A DNA stretch of 64,000 nucleotides from CAMLFJ01 sp040902305. Its GTDB lineage: Bacteria > Methylomirabilota > Methylomirabilia > Rokubacteriales > CSP1-6. The stretch is from the NCBI GenBank assembly GCA_040902305.1, contig JBBDXN010000142.1:1-64000 (forward strand), read 5' to 3'. The position numbers and the translations under genes were made by a program. Each line of letters begins with the position of its first letter. Positions within the stretch are counted from its first letter, which is position 1. Positions 9,368 to 18,527 of the stretch are shown here, one piece after another. Below the pieces are notes generated by a model. That model was given only the letters and a program-made list of their open reading frames with translations, was not told the DNA's origin and made no database searches.

Positions 9368-10102
9368 ATGAGAGTTGCCTGGAGACTGTTACCGGTCCTG
9401 GCCGGGCTGGGGTTGTTCGCCGGCGCGGCCCACGCGAGCCCCATCGTGCTGGATTTCGAAGGGGTCAACGCGACGTACCCTCCTTCTGCGCCTGCGCAGG
9501 TGCTGGGCTTCTACAACGGTGGCACCAGCAGTGATGGGACGAGCGGCCCCAACTTTGGCATCGGCTTCACGGACAGTTCCCTGGCGATCTGCCTCAACAG
9601 TCCAGGGATCTCGTGCTCCAATGCCTCTCGCGGCGGCGCCGGCAGCCCGGCTTCCGCCAGGGGCGGGCTGTTCTCCCTGTCCGGAACCGAGACGTTCATG
9701 AACGTCCCGGCGGGCTTCGACACCGGCTTTTCGTTCTTCTACGCCGCGATCAACGACCCCAGCAGCGTCAGCGTCTATGCCGGCCTGGGCGGTACCGGCA
9801 GCCTGCTCGCGACGCTGAACCTGCCGACGACGCCGAGCGGCTGCGACGTCTCACTGTATGGCGCCGACCTCTGTCCGTTTCTTCCGTCCGGCATCGGCTT
9901 CAGCGGGACCGCCCAGTCGGTCTCCTTTGCCGGTGTCGCCGGCCAGGTGGTGTTCGACGACATCACCTTCGGCAGCACCACCCCGGGCGGCCTGACCCCC
10001 GTCCCCGAGCCGGCGTCCCTGGTCCTCTTCGGCGCCGGCTTGTCCGGCATAGCCCTGGCCGCCTGGCGCAGAAGGAAGTCTCGGCCACCGACGGCCGCAT
10101 AG
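9368..10102 (+). CDS. PEP-CTERM sorting domain protein
   Basis: The start is taken at the ATG at 9368, giving 244 residues, because a GGAAGGGGG stretch precedes it and it begins a clean signal peptide ending near AHAS. An ATG 33 bases upstream is also in frame. The C-terminus carries VPEPAS followed by a hydrophobic helix and an RRRK tail, the tripartite signal recognised by exosortase EpsH/XrtA systems. The mature part is rich in Gly, Ser and Thr, as expected for a surface or extracellular-matrix protein. No exosortase gene lies in the window. It precedes a subtilase by 21 bases. Confidence 0.9.
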   Translation: MRVAWRLLPVLAGLGLFAGAAHASPIVLDFEGVNATYPPSAPAQVLGFYNGGTSSDGTSGPNFGIGFTDSSLAICLNSPGISCSNASRGGAGSPASARGGLFSLSGTETFMNVPAGFDTGFSFFYAAINDPSSVSVYAGLGGTGSLLATLNLPTTPSGCDVSLYGADLCPFLPSGIGFSGTAQSVSFAGVAGQVVFDDITFGSTTPGGLTPVPEPASLVLFGAGLSGIALAAWRRRKSRPPTAA

Positions 10103-10123
10103 TCCTCGACACAAGGAGGTCCC

Positions 10124-11884
10124 ATGGCCGAGCGGAAGCAGCCGGACACCGGATCCGGCCGGCGCACCAGGACTGGCAAGGAGACGACCGGTGAGGGCGC
10201 GGGCAGCGACGCGGCGCGGGACGTCTTCGACCCCAAGATCCTCGATCGGACCGTCATCGCAATCCCGCTGCTGAACCGGATCACCCGGAAGAGCTCCGGG
10301 CACGGGAGCAGCGACGAGCCCGAGCCGTGGGACGTGATCATCGACCTCAACCTGCTGTATCCCGGTGGCCGGCTGGCGGCGCGGCAACGGGTTGAACGGC
10401 TCGTGGCGGAGGCGATCGGTCGGGAGCCGCTTCCCGGACAGGGCATTCACGCGACCAAGAGCCGCCTGAGCCACCAGTACATCTTCGCCCGACTCGGGGC
10501 CAGGGCGATCCAGGGACTCGTCCGCGCGGATGGCGCGGGAAGCGATCGCCCGGACGTGAAGGACGTCCAGGCGCAGATGACGGTTGGACATGCGATCTAC
10601 CGGATCTGGCCCGACTTTCCGGTCGAGCGCATGACCACGAAGTCGATCAGCACGGTGAAGGCCGACGCGGCCCACAACGCGTTCTCGGCGCTGGGAGACG
10701 ACGTCACCTGGGCGGTGATGGACTCGGGGATCGACGGCACCCATCCCCACTTCGCCCGGTACAAGAACCTCGAGCTGGAGCCGCCGCTGCGGCACTACGA
10801 CTTCACCGTCCTCGACGGCCCCGGCTATCCCCTCGTCGACGTGCTCAAGCATGGCACTCACGTCGCGGCCATCATCGGGGGCGCCCGCGAGGCGGACCGC
10901 GACGGTCCGATCGAGGCGGAGACGCGGTTCCGCGACGAGGCGGACACCCTGCAGACGCGCGCGGTGAAGGTGAGCCGGATCTCGGGGATGGCGCCCCGGT
11001 GCAAGCTGGTGAGCCTCAAGGTGCTCGACGACAAGGGCCACGGGGCGGTGAGCAACCTGATCGCGGCGATCGAGACGATCCAGGAGATCAACGGGTACGG
11101 GCGCCGGATTCGCATCCACGGCGTGAACCTGAGCGTGGGGTATGACTTCGAGCCCGAATGGTTCGCGTGTGGGCAGAGCCCGTTGTGCGTGGAGGTGGAC
11201 CGCCTGGTGCGCAGCGGCGTGGTGGTGGTGGTCGCCGCGGGAAATACCGGGTACGGGTGGAACCAGTCGACCTTCCGCGGGGCCGTGGCGGCCGGGATGG
11301 ATCTGACCATCAACGACCCCGGCAACGCCGAGCTGGCGATCACGGTCGGCTCCACTCACCGCGAGATGCCCCACATGTTCGGGGTGTCCTATTTCTCCTC
11401 GAAGGGGCCGACCGGAGACGGCCGGCGCAAGCCGGACCTGGTGGCGCCGGGGGAGAAGATCATCTCGGCGGCCAGCTGCGGCGAGGCGGCCCGAGCCGCG
11501 CAGCCGAGCGCCCCACCGCCCCCGCCCGTGGTCCAGGTGCAATCGGCGGAGCTGGCGGCGTCGGTCCTTGCGGTGGGCACCCCGTCGGTCAGGGTCGGCG
11601 CCGCCAAGACCGGCGCGGAAGCGGCGGCTCCTGAGGCCGCCACGCCGGCGCGCGGACCGGCGGCGCCCCCGGCGGCCCGGTACCGCGAAGACAGCGGGAC
11701 GAGCATGGCCGCCCCGCACGTGTCCGGCGCCATCGCGGCCTTTCTTTCCATCCGCCGCGAGTTCATCGGGCAGCCGGAGGCGGTGAAGCGAATCTTCCTC
11801 GACACCGCGACGGATCTCAAGCGAGATTCCAATTTTCAGGGACGGGGGATGGTCGATCTGATGCGGGCCATTCAGTCCGTATGA
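10124..11884 (+). CDS. S8 family (subtilisin-like) serine peptidase
   Basis: This 586-residue subtilase has the Asp in AVMDSGID, the His in HGTHVAAI, the oxyanion Asn in AAGNTG and the Ser in SGTSMAAPH. A roughly 70-residue Ala/Pro-rich insert lies between the SSKGP region and the Ser motif. A charged N-terminal region of some 190 residues precedes the catalytic domain and there is no obvious signal peptide. It follows the PEP-CTERM gene and is 13 bases upstream of a lipase-like gene. It may mature or turn over a partner protein; this is inference. Confidence 0.9.
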   Translation: MAERKQPDTGSGRRTRTGKETTGEGAGSDAARDVFDPKILDRTVIAIPLLNRITRKSSGHGSSDEPEPWDVIIDLNLLYPGGRLAARQRVERLVAEAIGREPLPGQGIHATKSRLSHQYIFARLGARAIQGLVRADGAGSDRPDVKDVQAQMTVGHAIYRIWPDFPVERMTTKSISTVKADAAHNAFSALGDDVTWAVMDSGIDGTHPHFARYKNLELEPPLRHYDFTVLDGPGYPLVDVLKHGTHVAAIIGGAREADRDGPIEAETRFRDEADTLQTRAVKVSRISGMAPRCKLVSLKVLDDKGHGAVSNLIAAIETIQEINGYGRRIRIHGVNLSVGYDFEPEWFACGQSPLCVEVDRLVRSGVVVVVAAGNTGYGWNQSTFRGAVAAGMDLTINDPGNAELAITVGSTHREMPHMFGVSYFSSKGPTGDGRRKPDLVAPGEKIISAASCGEAARAAQPSAPPPPPVVQVQSAELAASVLAVGTPSVRVGAAKTGAEAAAPEAATPARGPAAPPAARYREDSGTSMAAPHVSGAIAAFLSIRREFIGQPEAVKRIFLDTATDLKRDSNFQGRGMVDLMRAIQSV

Positions 11885-11897
11885 GGCGGAGCTGGAC

Positions 11898-13295
11898 ATG
11901 AAGACACTGCACGGGTTCCCCTGCTTCGAGATCGAGTTCGACATCGACGGGCGGCTCGTCGATGCGAAGCAGGCGAGCGAGACGACCGCCTTCATCACGT
12001 CGCCCGCGGCGGGCGTCACGGACGCGATCGCGATCTCCCATGGGTGGAACAACAACATGGACGAGGCGCGACGCCTCTATGCCGACTTCTTCGCGAACTT
12101 CAGGGCGCGGCTCGACAAGGGGGCGATCATGGCCCCCGCGTCGCGAACCTTCGCGGTCGTGGCGGTGCTGTGGCCGTCGAAGAAGTTCGAGGATGCGGAC
12201 CTGATTCCCGGCGGAGCCGCGAGCCTCGGACCCCCCGGCGTGGCGGGCGGCGTGGGAGGCGGGGCGGCCGCGGCCGGACCGGGTGGCCCGCCGGGCCCGA
12301 GCGACGAGCAGCTCCGGACACTGGTCGATGACCTCAAGGCGTATCTCCGGTCGCCGGCGGCGGCCGCGAAGCTGGACCAGGCGAAGGCGCTCCTTCCGAA
12401 TCTCCAGAATAGCCCCGCCGACCAGGCGAAGTTCGTGGAGCTGGTCCGATCGAGCGTCGGGGCGCACGCCGCCAGCGCGGATGACGCCTCCGACCTGTTC
12501 TTCTCTCGTCCGGCGAAGGACGTGATGGCGGAGCTGTCCAAGCCACTCTTCACGACGCCGGCGCCGGGCGGCGGCGGAGGCGCCGCGGGCGGCGTGGCCG
12601 GGGGCGTGGCGGGAGGTGCGGCGGGGTTCGCCGACTTCCTGGGCGGGATCAAGAACGGGGCGAAGAACGTCCTCAACTTCACGACGTACTACGCCATGAA
12701 GGCCCGCGCGGGGACGGTGGGGACCAATGGCCTCAACCGCGTACTGCGGGACCTGAAGGCGGGCAAGCCGGCGCTCAAGATTCATCTGGTGGGGCACAGC
12801 TTCGGCGGGCGCCTGGTGACCGCGGCCGCGGACGGCCCCGACAATCAGCCGGCCGTGCCGGTGAGCTCCCTCGCGCTGCTCCAGGCCGCGTTCTCGCACA
12901 ACGGCTTTGCGAGCAAGTTCGACACGAAGACCGACGGGCTCTTCCGGAAGGTGGTGACGGAAGGCAAGGTCACCGGCCCGATCATCGTGACGCACACGCG
13001 CAATGACCGGGCGGTGGGGCTCGCGTATCCCCTCGCCTCGCGCCTGGCCTCTCAGAAGGCGTCGGCGCTCGGAGACGAAAACGACACGTATGGCGGCATC
13101 GGCCGGAACGGGGCGCTGGCAAAGTTCACGCCGGAGGCGACCACTGGGCAGCTCCTCGCGGTGGACACCGCGTACCAGTTCGCCGCGGGCAAGCGGATCC
13201 ACAACCTGCTGGCGGACCAGTTCATCGCCGACCACAGCGACGTCGCGCGGGCGGAGGTGGCGCAGGCGGTCCTCTCGGCGATCGCGACGACGTAG
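11898..13295 (+). CDS. alpha/beta-hydrolase-like protein with Gly/Ala-rich inserts
   Basis: This 465-residue protein contains an early SHGWNNN segment (an oxyanion-type turn after a hydrophobic strand) and a central VGHSFGGRL nucleophile elbow near residue 300, both typical of alpha/beta hydrolases. Two low-complexity Gly/Ala/Pro stretches interrupt the fold around residues 115-135 and 215-240. I cannot place it in a named subfamily. It sits 13 bases behind a subtilase gene and probably shares its transcript, repeating the protease plus hydrolase pairing seen at 3563-6594. Confidence 0.65.
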   Translation: MKTLHGFPCFEIEFDIDGRLVDAKQASETTAFITSPAAGVTDAIAISHGWNNNMDEARRLYADFFANFRARLDKGAIMAPASRTFAVVAVLWPSKKFEDADLIPGGAASLGPPGVAGGVGGGAAAAGPGGPPGPSDEQLRTLVDDLKAYLRSPAAAAKLDQAKALLPNLQNSPADQAKFVELVRSSVGAHAASADDASDLFFSRPAKDVMAELSKPLFTTPAPGGGGGAAGGVAGGVAGGAAGFADFLGGIKNGAKNVLNFTTYYAMKARAGTVGTNGLNRVLRDLKAGKPALKIHLVGHSFGGRLVTAAADGPDNQPAVPVSSLALLQAAFSHNGFASKFDTKTDGLFRKVVTEGKVTGPIIVTHTRNDRAVGLAYPLASRLASQKASALGDENDTYGGIGRNGALAKFTPEATTGQLLAVDTAYQFAAGKRIHNLLADQFIADHSDVARAEVAQAVLSAIATT

Positions 13296-13321
13296 GGCCT
13301 CACCGACCCCAGAGCCGCCGG

Positions 13322-13411
13322 GAACCCACAGTCGGCGCCGGCGACGACGTTCTCGCGCCCGACCACGCCGGCGAACCGCACGATCCGCTCGGCCACCAGT
13401 TCCGGGTGCTC
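13322..13411 (-). pseudogene. remnant of MetE-like (cobalamin-independent methionine synthase family) gene
   Basis: About 30 codons on the minus strand read EHPELVAERI, then GRENVVAG, then ADCGF. This is the C-terminal zinc-site region of the short MetE-like family; the intact relative at 35858-36922 has a similar DDCGFSPF. The match stops abruptly on both sides with no start or stop, so this is a leftover fragment. The plus strand immediately to its right (to about 13560) has an open stretch containing VLYVTEFGSALKP that I could not identify. The rest of 13296-13600 holds nothing I recognise. Confidence 0.55.
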
Positions 13412-13603
13412 GCTACGACTCTCAGCGCCGGGTGCTCTACGTGACCGAGTTCGGCTCCGCGCTCAAGCCGATGGGGTTGCTCGTGGTGGTGCCGGATCTC
13501 GTCCACAGCGAGCTGCGGCTGGTGCGCCTCGCCAGGTGGCGCGCTCCGCCGGCTCCCAAGATCGACGCTCGCGATTGGAACGTCCGTTTCCGTCGCGGCC
13601 CAC

Positions 13604-13633
13604 TTGACAGGCGGCCGCGGGCGCGTCTACACT
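13604..13633 (+). promoter_or_regulatory. candidate sigma-70 promoter for the SxtJ/carbamoyltransferase cassette
   Basis: TTGACA (13604-13609) and TACACT (13628-13633) are separated by 18 bases, close to the housekeeping consensus. It lies 85 bases upstream of the SxtJ-like gene and points toward it, in an otherwise gene-free stretch. Confidence 0.6.
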
Positions 13634-13718
13634 CTGGCTCCACCTTGCACCTCCAGGTATCGGAGACGGAGACAACGCCCCGCCTCCTTCGGGTCCTCCC
13701 GGACCCCAGGATGCCTGC

Positions 13719-14153
13719 ATGAAGCCGACCGGCGGCACCCATGAAAGTCTTGCGCGGGAACAGGAAGTCATAGGGTCATCCGACCGCTCGTTCGGTCTTA
13801 CGTTCACGGGGTTCTTCCTCCTGGTCGGGTTGTGGCCCCTCGCGCGCGGCGGGCCCGTACGAGCCTGGGCATTCGGTGTCTCCGCGCTGTTTCTCGTGGC
13901 GGCGCTGGTGCGTCCCGGGCTGCTCGCACCGTTGAACCGGCTGTGGCTGCGAGTGGGGCTGGTCCTGCACCGCGTGGTCAATCCGCTGGTCATGGGCGTG
14001 ATGTTCTACGGGGTGATCACGCCCTTTGGCCTGGCGATGCGAGCGGCCGGGCGGGACCCTCTCCGGAAGCGCTTCGACCCGCTGGCCCAGAGCTACTGGA
14101 TCGAGCGACGGCCGCCCGGACCGACACCGGAAACGATGAGCAACCAGTTCTAG
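13719..14153 (+). CDS. SxtJ family membrane protein
   Basis: This 144-residue protein has two or three hydrophobic segments between about residues 28 and 110 and ends in a polar tail. An SDRSFGLTF segment near residue 24, the RPGLLAPLNRLW middle and the DPLAQSYW end are typical of the SxtJ family. SxtJ-like proteins are commonly encoded with a carbamoyltransferase and a short DUF5989 protein, the exact arrangement seen here. Its biochemical role is not established. The next gene starts 10 bases downstream. Confidence 0.8.
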   Translation: MKPTGGTHESLAREQEVIGSSDRSFGLTFTGFFLLVGLWPLARGGPVRAWAFGVSALFLVAALVRPGLLAPLNRLWLRVGLVLHRVVNPLVMGVMFYGVITPFGLAMRAAGRDPLRKRFDPLAQSYWIERRPPGPTPETMSNQF

Positions 14154-14163
14154 GGAGATGGGT

Positions 14164-14316
14164 ATGGTCGCCTTTGTCAGAGAGCTCTGGACCTTCATGC
14201 GAGTGAGGAGGAAGCTCTGGCTCCTGCCGATCCTCCTGATGCTCGCCTTCTTCGGCGGGCTGATCGTCCTCACGCAGGGTAGCGCGGTCGCTCCGTTCAT
14301 CTACACCCTGTTCTAA
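14164..14316 (+). CDS. DUF5989 family small membrane protein
   Basis: This 50-residue protein begins FVRELWTFMRVRRK after the first residues and then has one strongly hydrophobic segment of about 25 residues, ending in YTLF. I chose the ATG at 14164 because AGGGAG lies six bases upstream; the ATG at 14158 directly abuts that site. Short proteins of this type (DUF5989) sit between SxtJ-like and carbamoyltransferase genes. Likely an inner-membrane helper for the neighbouring enzyme. Confidence 0.75.
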   Translation: MVAFVRELWTFMRVRRKLWLLPILLMLAFFGGLIVLTQGSAVAPFIYTLF

Positions 14317-14326
14317 GCGGCTCCCC

Positions 14327-16162
14327 GTGCGGATCCTCGGAATCTCGGCCTTCTATCACGACAGCGCCGCCGCGCTGGTGGAGGACGGCCGCATCCTGGC
14401 CGCGGCCCAGGAGGAGCGCTTCACCCGCAAGAAGCACGACGCCCGCTTCCCGCGACGGGCCATCGCCGCCTGCCTCGCTCAAGCCGGCGTCGGCCTGGAT
14501 CAAGTCGACTACGTGGCCTTCTACGACAAGCCGTTCCTGAAGTTCGAGCGGCTGCTCGAGACGTACCTTGCCTTCGCGCCCCGAGGCTTTCGGTCCTTCA
14601 GCATGGCCCTTCCGGTCTGGCTCAAGGAGAAGCTCTTCCAGAAGAGCCTGCTCCGGAGCGAGCTCCGGCGGCTCGACCCGGCCTTCGAGGCGGAGAAGCG
14701 GCTACTCTTTGCCGAACACCACCAGAGCCATGCCGCGAGCGCCTTCTTCGCATCGCCGTTCGCGGAGGCCGCGGTCCTCACGATGGACGGCGTGGGCGAG
14801 TGGGCGACGACCTCCGTCGGGATGGGGCGGGCCAACCGCCTGGAGATGATCAAGGAGATACACTTCCCCCACTCCCTCGGGCTGCTCTACTCCGCTTTCA
14901 CGTACTACACCGGCTTCAAGGTCAACTCGGGCGAGTACAAGCTCATGGGGTTGGCGCCGTACGGTGACCCACGCTACGCGAAGTTGATCCTCGATCACCT
15001 CATCGACGTGAAGGCCGACGGCTCGTTCCGGCTGAACCTGGACTATTTCGACTACTGCACCGGCCTGCGCATGACCGGCGAGAGCTTTCACCGGCTCTTC
15101 GGCGGCCCGCCGCGAGGCCCCGACGACCGGCTCACGCAGCATCACATGGACCTGGCCGCGTCCATCCAGGCCGTGACCGAGGAGGTGGTGGTGCGGCTGA
15201 CCCGCAGCATCGCGGCCGAGACCGGCGCCGAGAATCTGTGCCTGGCGGGCGGGGTGGCGCTCAACTGCGTGGCCAACGGCAAGGTGCTGCGGGATGGACG
15301 GTTCAAGGGGCTGTGGATGCAGCCGGCGGCCGGCGATGCCGGCGGGGCGCTCGGCGCCGCGCTCTGCGCGTACCATCTGTTCAAGGGACAGCCGCGGAGT
15401 CTCCCGGTGTCGGGCGACGCGATGTCGGGAGCGTACCTGGGGCCGTCGTTCACCCAGGCCGAGATCGAGGAGCAGCTGGGTCGCGCCGGCGCGCGGTTCA
15501 GCGTGCTGGACGACGACGACCTGATCGCGAAGACCGCCGAGGCCTTGATCGACGGGAAGGCGGTGGGCTGGTTTCAGGGCCGCATGGAGTTCGGGCCCCG
15601 CGCCCTGGGCGCGCGCTCGATCCTGGGTGATGCGCGCTCGCCGAGCATGCAGTCGGTGCTGAATCTCAAGGTGAAGTATCGGGAGTCGTTCCGCCCCTTC
15701 GCGCCGTCGGTGCTCAGCGAGGACGCGGCGGAGTGGTTCGATCTGGCCGGTGACAGCCCGTACATGCTGCTGGTCGCCGACGTCGCGAAGCATCTCCGGC
15801 GCGAGATGACGGCGGAAGAGCAGGCCCGGTTCGGAATCGAGAAGCTCAACGTCCCCCGTTCGGACATCCCGGCGGTGACTCACGTCGACTACTCGGCTCG
15901 CATCCAGACCGTGCACCGGGACACCAACCCCCGGTATCACGCCCTCCTCAGCCGCTTCAAGGAGCGCACCGGATGTCCGGTCATCGTCAACACGAGCTTC
16001 AACGTTCGCGGGGAGCCCATCGTGGGCACCCCGGCGGACGCCTTCCGCTGTTTCATGGGCACCGAGATCGAGGTTCTGGCGATCGGCAACTGCTTCCTGC
16101 TCAAGGCAGACCAGGACCTCGCTCTCAAGCAGGACTACAAGAGCGCGTTCGAGCTCGATTGA
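14327..16162 (+). CDS. carbamoyltransferase (NodU/TobZ/CmcH-type)
   Basis: This 611-residue protein starts at GTG and opens with GISAFYHDSAAALV, the Kae1-like ATP-binding N-terminal motif of O-carbamoyltransferases. A QEERFTRKKHD block follows at about 30, GGVALNCVANGK lies near 305 and the C-terminal YrdC-like half includes EFGPRALGARSI. These enzymes transfer a carbamoyl group from carbamoyl phosphate via carbamoyl-AMP to a hydroxyl. The setting between SxtJ/DUF5989 and an SGNH hydrolase suggests modification of a surface glycan or secondary metabolite. Length is normal for the family. Confidence 0.93.
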   Translation: MRILGISAFYHDSAAALVEDGRILAAAQEERFTRKKHDARFPRRAIAACLAQAGVGLDQVDYVAFYDKPFLKFERLLETYLAFAPRGFRSFSMALPVWLKEKLFQKSLLRSELRRLDPAFEAEKRLLFAEHHQSHAASAFFASPFAEAAVLTMDGVGEWATTSVGMGRANRLEMIKEIHFPHSLGLLYSAFTYYTGFKVNSGEYKLMGLAPYGDPRYAKLILDHLIDVKADGSFRLNLDYFDYCTGLRMTGESFHRLFGGPPRGPDDRLTQHHMDLAASIQAVTEEVVVRLTRSIAAETGAENLCLAGGVALNCVANGKVLRDGRFKGLWMQPAAGDAGGALGAALCAYHLFKGQPRSLPVSGDAMSGAYLGPSFTQAEIEEQLGRAGARFSVLDDDDLIAKTAEALIDGKAVGWFQGRMEFGPRALGARSILGDARSPSMQSVLNLKVKYRESFRPFAPSVLSEDAAEWFDLAGDSPYMLLVADVAKHLRREMTAEEQARFGIEKLNVPRSDIPAVTHVDYSARIQTVHRDTNPRYHALLSRFKERTGCPVIVNTSFNVRGEPIVGTPADAFRCFMGTEIEVLAIGNCFLLKADQDLALKQDYKSAFELD

Positions 16163-16165
16163 GCG

Positions 16166-17341
16166 GTGAGCCAGAGCCCGCTGTCGCGGACCAAGATCGT
16201 CGTATTCAGCCTCGCTCCCTTGCTCGTTCTGCTCTGCGTCCTGGAGGTCACGGGTCGCATCGTCTACCCATTCGACCCGGATAGCCGCGCCCGGATACAG
16301 ACCGAGCGGGACCCCCGCGCGAAGCTGTCGTACCTGGGCTCTCCCCAGGTGAGCGCGGAGAGCATCATCGAGGACATCTATCGATTCGACCACCGATACC
16401 TGCCCTTCCTCGGCTGGATCGGAGCGCCGAACACCGACCTGCCTACCCTCAAGGCGAACGAGCTCGGGTTCCGCGACCGACCGGTCGAGCCCCGCAAGCC
16501 GAACGAGCTCCGGATTCTCCTGCTCGGCGGCTCGACCGCGTGGGGTTTCGGGGCTTCGTCGACGGAGGCGACGGTGGCGGGCGTTCTCGAGCGCCTGCTG
16601 AACGACGCCACCGCGAAGAGCTCCCATCGGGTGATGAGCGGGGCGTTCACCGGGTGGAGCTCGAGGCAGGAGCGGGTCGTGTTGCTGGAGTTCTTCGGCA
16701 TCTTCCAGCCGGACCTCGTCATCGCGCTGACCGGCTACAACGACCTGGTGACGATGGCCAGGTTTGGGGCCGGTAAGTTCTTGCAGCGGCCCGAGTCGGT
16801 CGAGCTGGCGAACGCGGTCGAGGCGAACTTGCGGCCCATGGACACCTTCCAGGCCATCAGGAAGGTCGTGGGAACGCTCGGGGTCTGGCGCCTCGTCGTC
16901 TACTTGCGCGAGCGGTTGACGGCGCGGGCGTCGTCCGGCCGGCGAGTGGCGTACGAGCGGACGGTGGCCGAGCGAGAAATGGCCCGGATTGCCGATCTCT
17001 ACTCCGCGATGGCCGAATTCCTCGACCGCCGCGGCGGTCGCCTGATGGTGGCGCTCCAGCCGGAGCTCTACACGACGGGCAAGGCCCTGACCCGCGAGGA
17101 GATGGAGGTCCGGCAGCGCTATGTCTCGCGATTCAAGGACATCGAGCCGGTCTTTCGACGCTACCGCGCGGACCTCCTCCGCGCCCTCCTCGAGTCGCGG
17201 ACGCGAGGGTTCTCGGTCATGGACCTGCAGACCGTCTTCGATGGCCACACCCGGCCGGTCTTCCTCGACGACTGCCACCTCAACGACGAGGGCTACCGAA
17301 CCATCGCGCGAGCCCTGAAGGCCGGGATCGGAATTCGCTGA
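16166..17341 (+). CDS. SGNH/GDSL-like hydrolase, membrane-anchored
   Basis: This 391-residue protein starts at GTG four bases after the carbamoyltransferase stop. Residues 9-28 form a membrane anchor. LLLGGSTAWGFG carries the nucleophile Ser of SGNH-type esterases, TGYND matches the Asn block, and DDCHLNDEGY near the C-terminus has the Asp-x-x-His catalytic pair. Such proteins often add or remove O-acetyl groups on exported polysaccharides. The position directly behind a carbamoyltransferase suggests both decorate the same product outside the membrane. Confidence 0.82.
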   Translation: MSQSPLSRTKIVVFSLAPLLVLLCVLEVTGRIVYPFDPDSRARIQTERDPRAKLSYLGSPQVSAESIIEDIYRFDHRYLPFLGWIGAPNTDLPTLKANELGFRDRPVEPRKPNELRILLLGGSTAWGFGASSTEATVAGVLERLLNDATAKSSHRVMSGAFTGWSSRQERVVLLEFFGIFQPDLVIALTGYNDLVTMARFGAGKFLQRPESVELANAVEANLRPMDTFQAIRKVVGTLGVWRLVVYLRERLTARASSGRRVAYERTVAEREMARIADLYSAMAEFLDRRGGRLMVALQPELYTTGKALTREEMEVRQRYVSRFKDIEPVFRRYRADLLRALLESRTRGFSVMDLQTVFDGHTRPVFLDDCHLNDEGYRTIARALKAGIGIR

Positions 17342-17475
17342 TCCCGCTTCCCTCGGCCGCCGCTGCCTGGGCGCTCACGGTACCCCTGCACTTGCCCGGA
17401 TCGATCTGATAGAATGCCCCACCACGGCCGCCTGAGGGAGAGGGCAGAGCGGGCCTCCGGACAGATCGGGGGATC

Positions 17476-17607
17476 GTGCTGCGCGGGCTAGCCGTCCTCA
17501 TCCGAATCATCCAGCGGACCCAGCCGTGCCCGTCGTGCGGGCGGCCCATTCCCAAGGGCTCCGTCAAGTGCCCCCACTGTGCGGCGTGGCTGCCACCTCC
17601 GCGATGA
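17476..17607 (+). CDS. 43-residue zinc-ribbon protein
   Basis: A GTG start after a GGGGGAT stretch gives 43 residues with CPSCGRPIP and VKCPHC, two CxxC knuckles 11 residues apart, which is a compact zinc ribbon. The N-terminal part is basic and hydrophobic. Its TGA stop overlaps the ATG of the next gene, supporting translation. Such mini zinc ribbons may bind RNA or a protein partner; function is unknown. Confidence 0.6.
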   Translation: MLRGLAVLIRIIQRTQPCPSCGRPIPKGSVKCPHCAAWLPPPR

Positions 17608-17882
17608 CAACATTGGCCCTCTTCGCGGTTGCCGCGCTCACGTTCAGCATCCTCGCCGGCGTGATCGAGGGGTTCTCGGCGCGACGCGTCCGGCGCCGGC
17701 TTCAGCGAAAGGCCTCGCCGGTGCTCCATCCGCTGACGCATCACGGGCTCCGGAGCGTCCGGCATCCACGCGCCTGGCGCGCGCTCCATCACGTCGGGTT
17801 GTTCTTCGGATTCTTGCTCGTCACGTACGCCGGCCTCCTGTTCCTGCGAGCTCTGCACAGCGTCGTCGCCGATTGGTTCTAG
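17604..17882 (+). CDS. small two-helix membrane protein
   Basis: This 92-residue protein is translationally coupled (ATGA) to the zinc-ribbon gene. A hydrophobic segment spans about residues 2-22, followed by a strongly basic RRVRRRLQRK stretch, and a second segment spans about 67-85. Positive charges in the middle suggest a hairpin with the basic loop in the cytoplasm. I do not recognise a family. Confidence 0.6.
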   Translation: MTTLALFAVAALTFSILAGVIEGFSARRVRRRLQRKASPVLHPLTHHGLRSVRHPRAWRALHHVGLFFGFLLVTYAGLLFLRALHSVVADWF

Positions 17883-17945
17883 CGGAGCCTGGAGGCACCG
17901 CCCGCTACGGGTGCGGGTGGGTGCTCACCCGGCCGCGAAATGAAA

Positions 17946-18527
17946 TCAGCGAAGGACGTCTTGGGTGGAGGTGAGGAGAACGCACGTGCAGCCGGTCTCG
18001 CTCCAGACACGCTGATCGGCGCTGCCGGCCTCTGCCCGGTTGTAGTCCCCGGGATAGAGTTTCTTGTCGTCGATCATCAGCTCGCCGTGAAGCAGATACA
18101 ACTCCTCGACTCCCGCATGGCGGTGAGGCGGATACGCGGCGCCCGGCGCGAGTCGGACCAGCATGCTTACGCGATCCTTCTCCGTGTCCGTCGCGAGCAG
18201 CTTGCAAGAGATGCCCGGCGCCGCTTCCTCCCATTCCGGTTCAGCCCGTCCTTGTGGCGCCGGCACCACCGGCTCTTGGCCCGTCTCCGCGGCGATTCGC
18301 CGCGCAAGGCGTTCCCACAGAGATGCAGCTGGGCGCAGCACATCGGTTGGCCACGAGACGAAGGCGCCGATGATCGGACGAAGCGCCTCCATTTCCTGCT
18401 GGCAATCCCCACACGCGGAGATATGAGCCTCCACGACCGGGATTTCGCTCGACGGAAGAGCCTGCAGGGCGTACAAGGACACCCATTCCCGGTAGTCGCG
18501 ATCGTGGGTGTCCGATCCGGAGCTCAT
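17946..18527 (-). CDS. ChrR-type anti-sigma factor with cupin domain
   Basis: This 193-residue protein has an N-terminal zinc-binding anti-sigma domain with HISACGDC at about residues 35-42, and a C-terminal cupin whose PHRHAGVEELYLLHGE block carries the metal-binding His/Glu residues. This is the ChrR architecture, in which the N-terminal domain holds the cognate sigma factor and the cupin senses a signal such as singlet oxygen or peroxide. It overlaps the sigma gene upstream by four bases, confirming the pair. Confidence 0.88.
   Translation of the reverse strand: MSSGSDTHDRDYREWVSLYALQALPSSEIPVVEAHISACGDCQQEMEALRPIIGAFVSWPTDVLRPAASLWERLARRIAAETGQEPVVPAPQGRAEPEWEEAAPGISCKLLATDTEKDRVSMLVRLAPGAAYPPHRHAGVEELYLLHGELMIDDKKLYPGDYNRAEAGSADQRVWSETGCTCVLLTSTQDVLR

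Noticed and set aside
17401..17420. Promoter near TAGAAT at 17410-17415
   Set aside because: A -10-like TAGAAT is present but no acceptable -35 lies 16-18 bases upstream.
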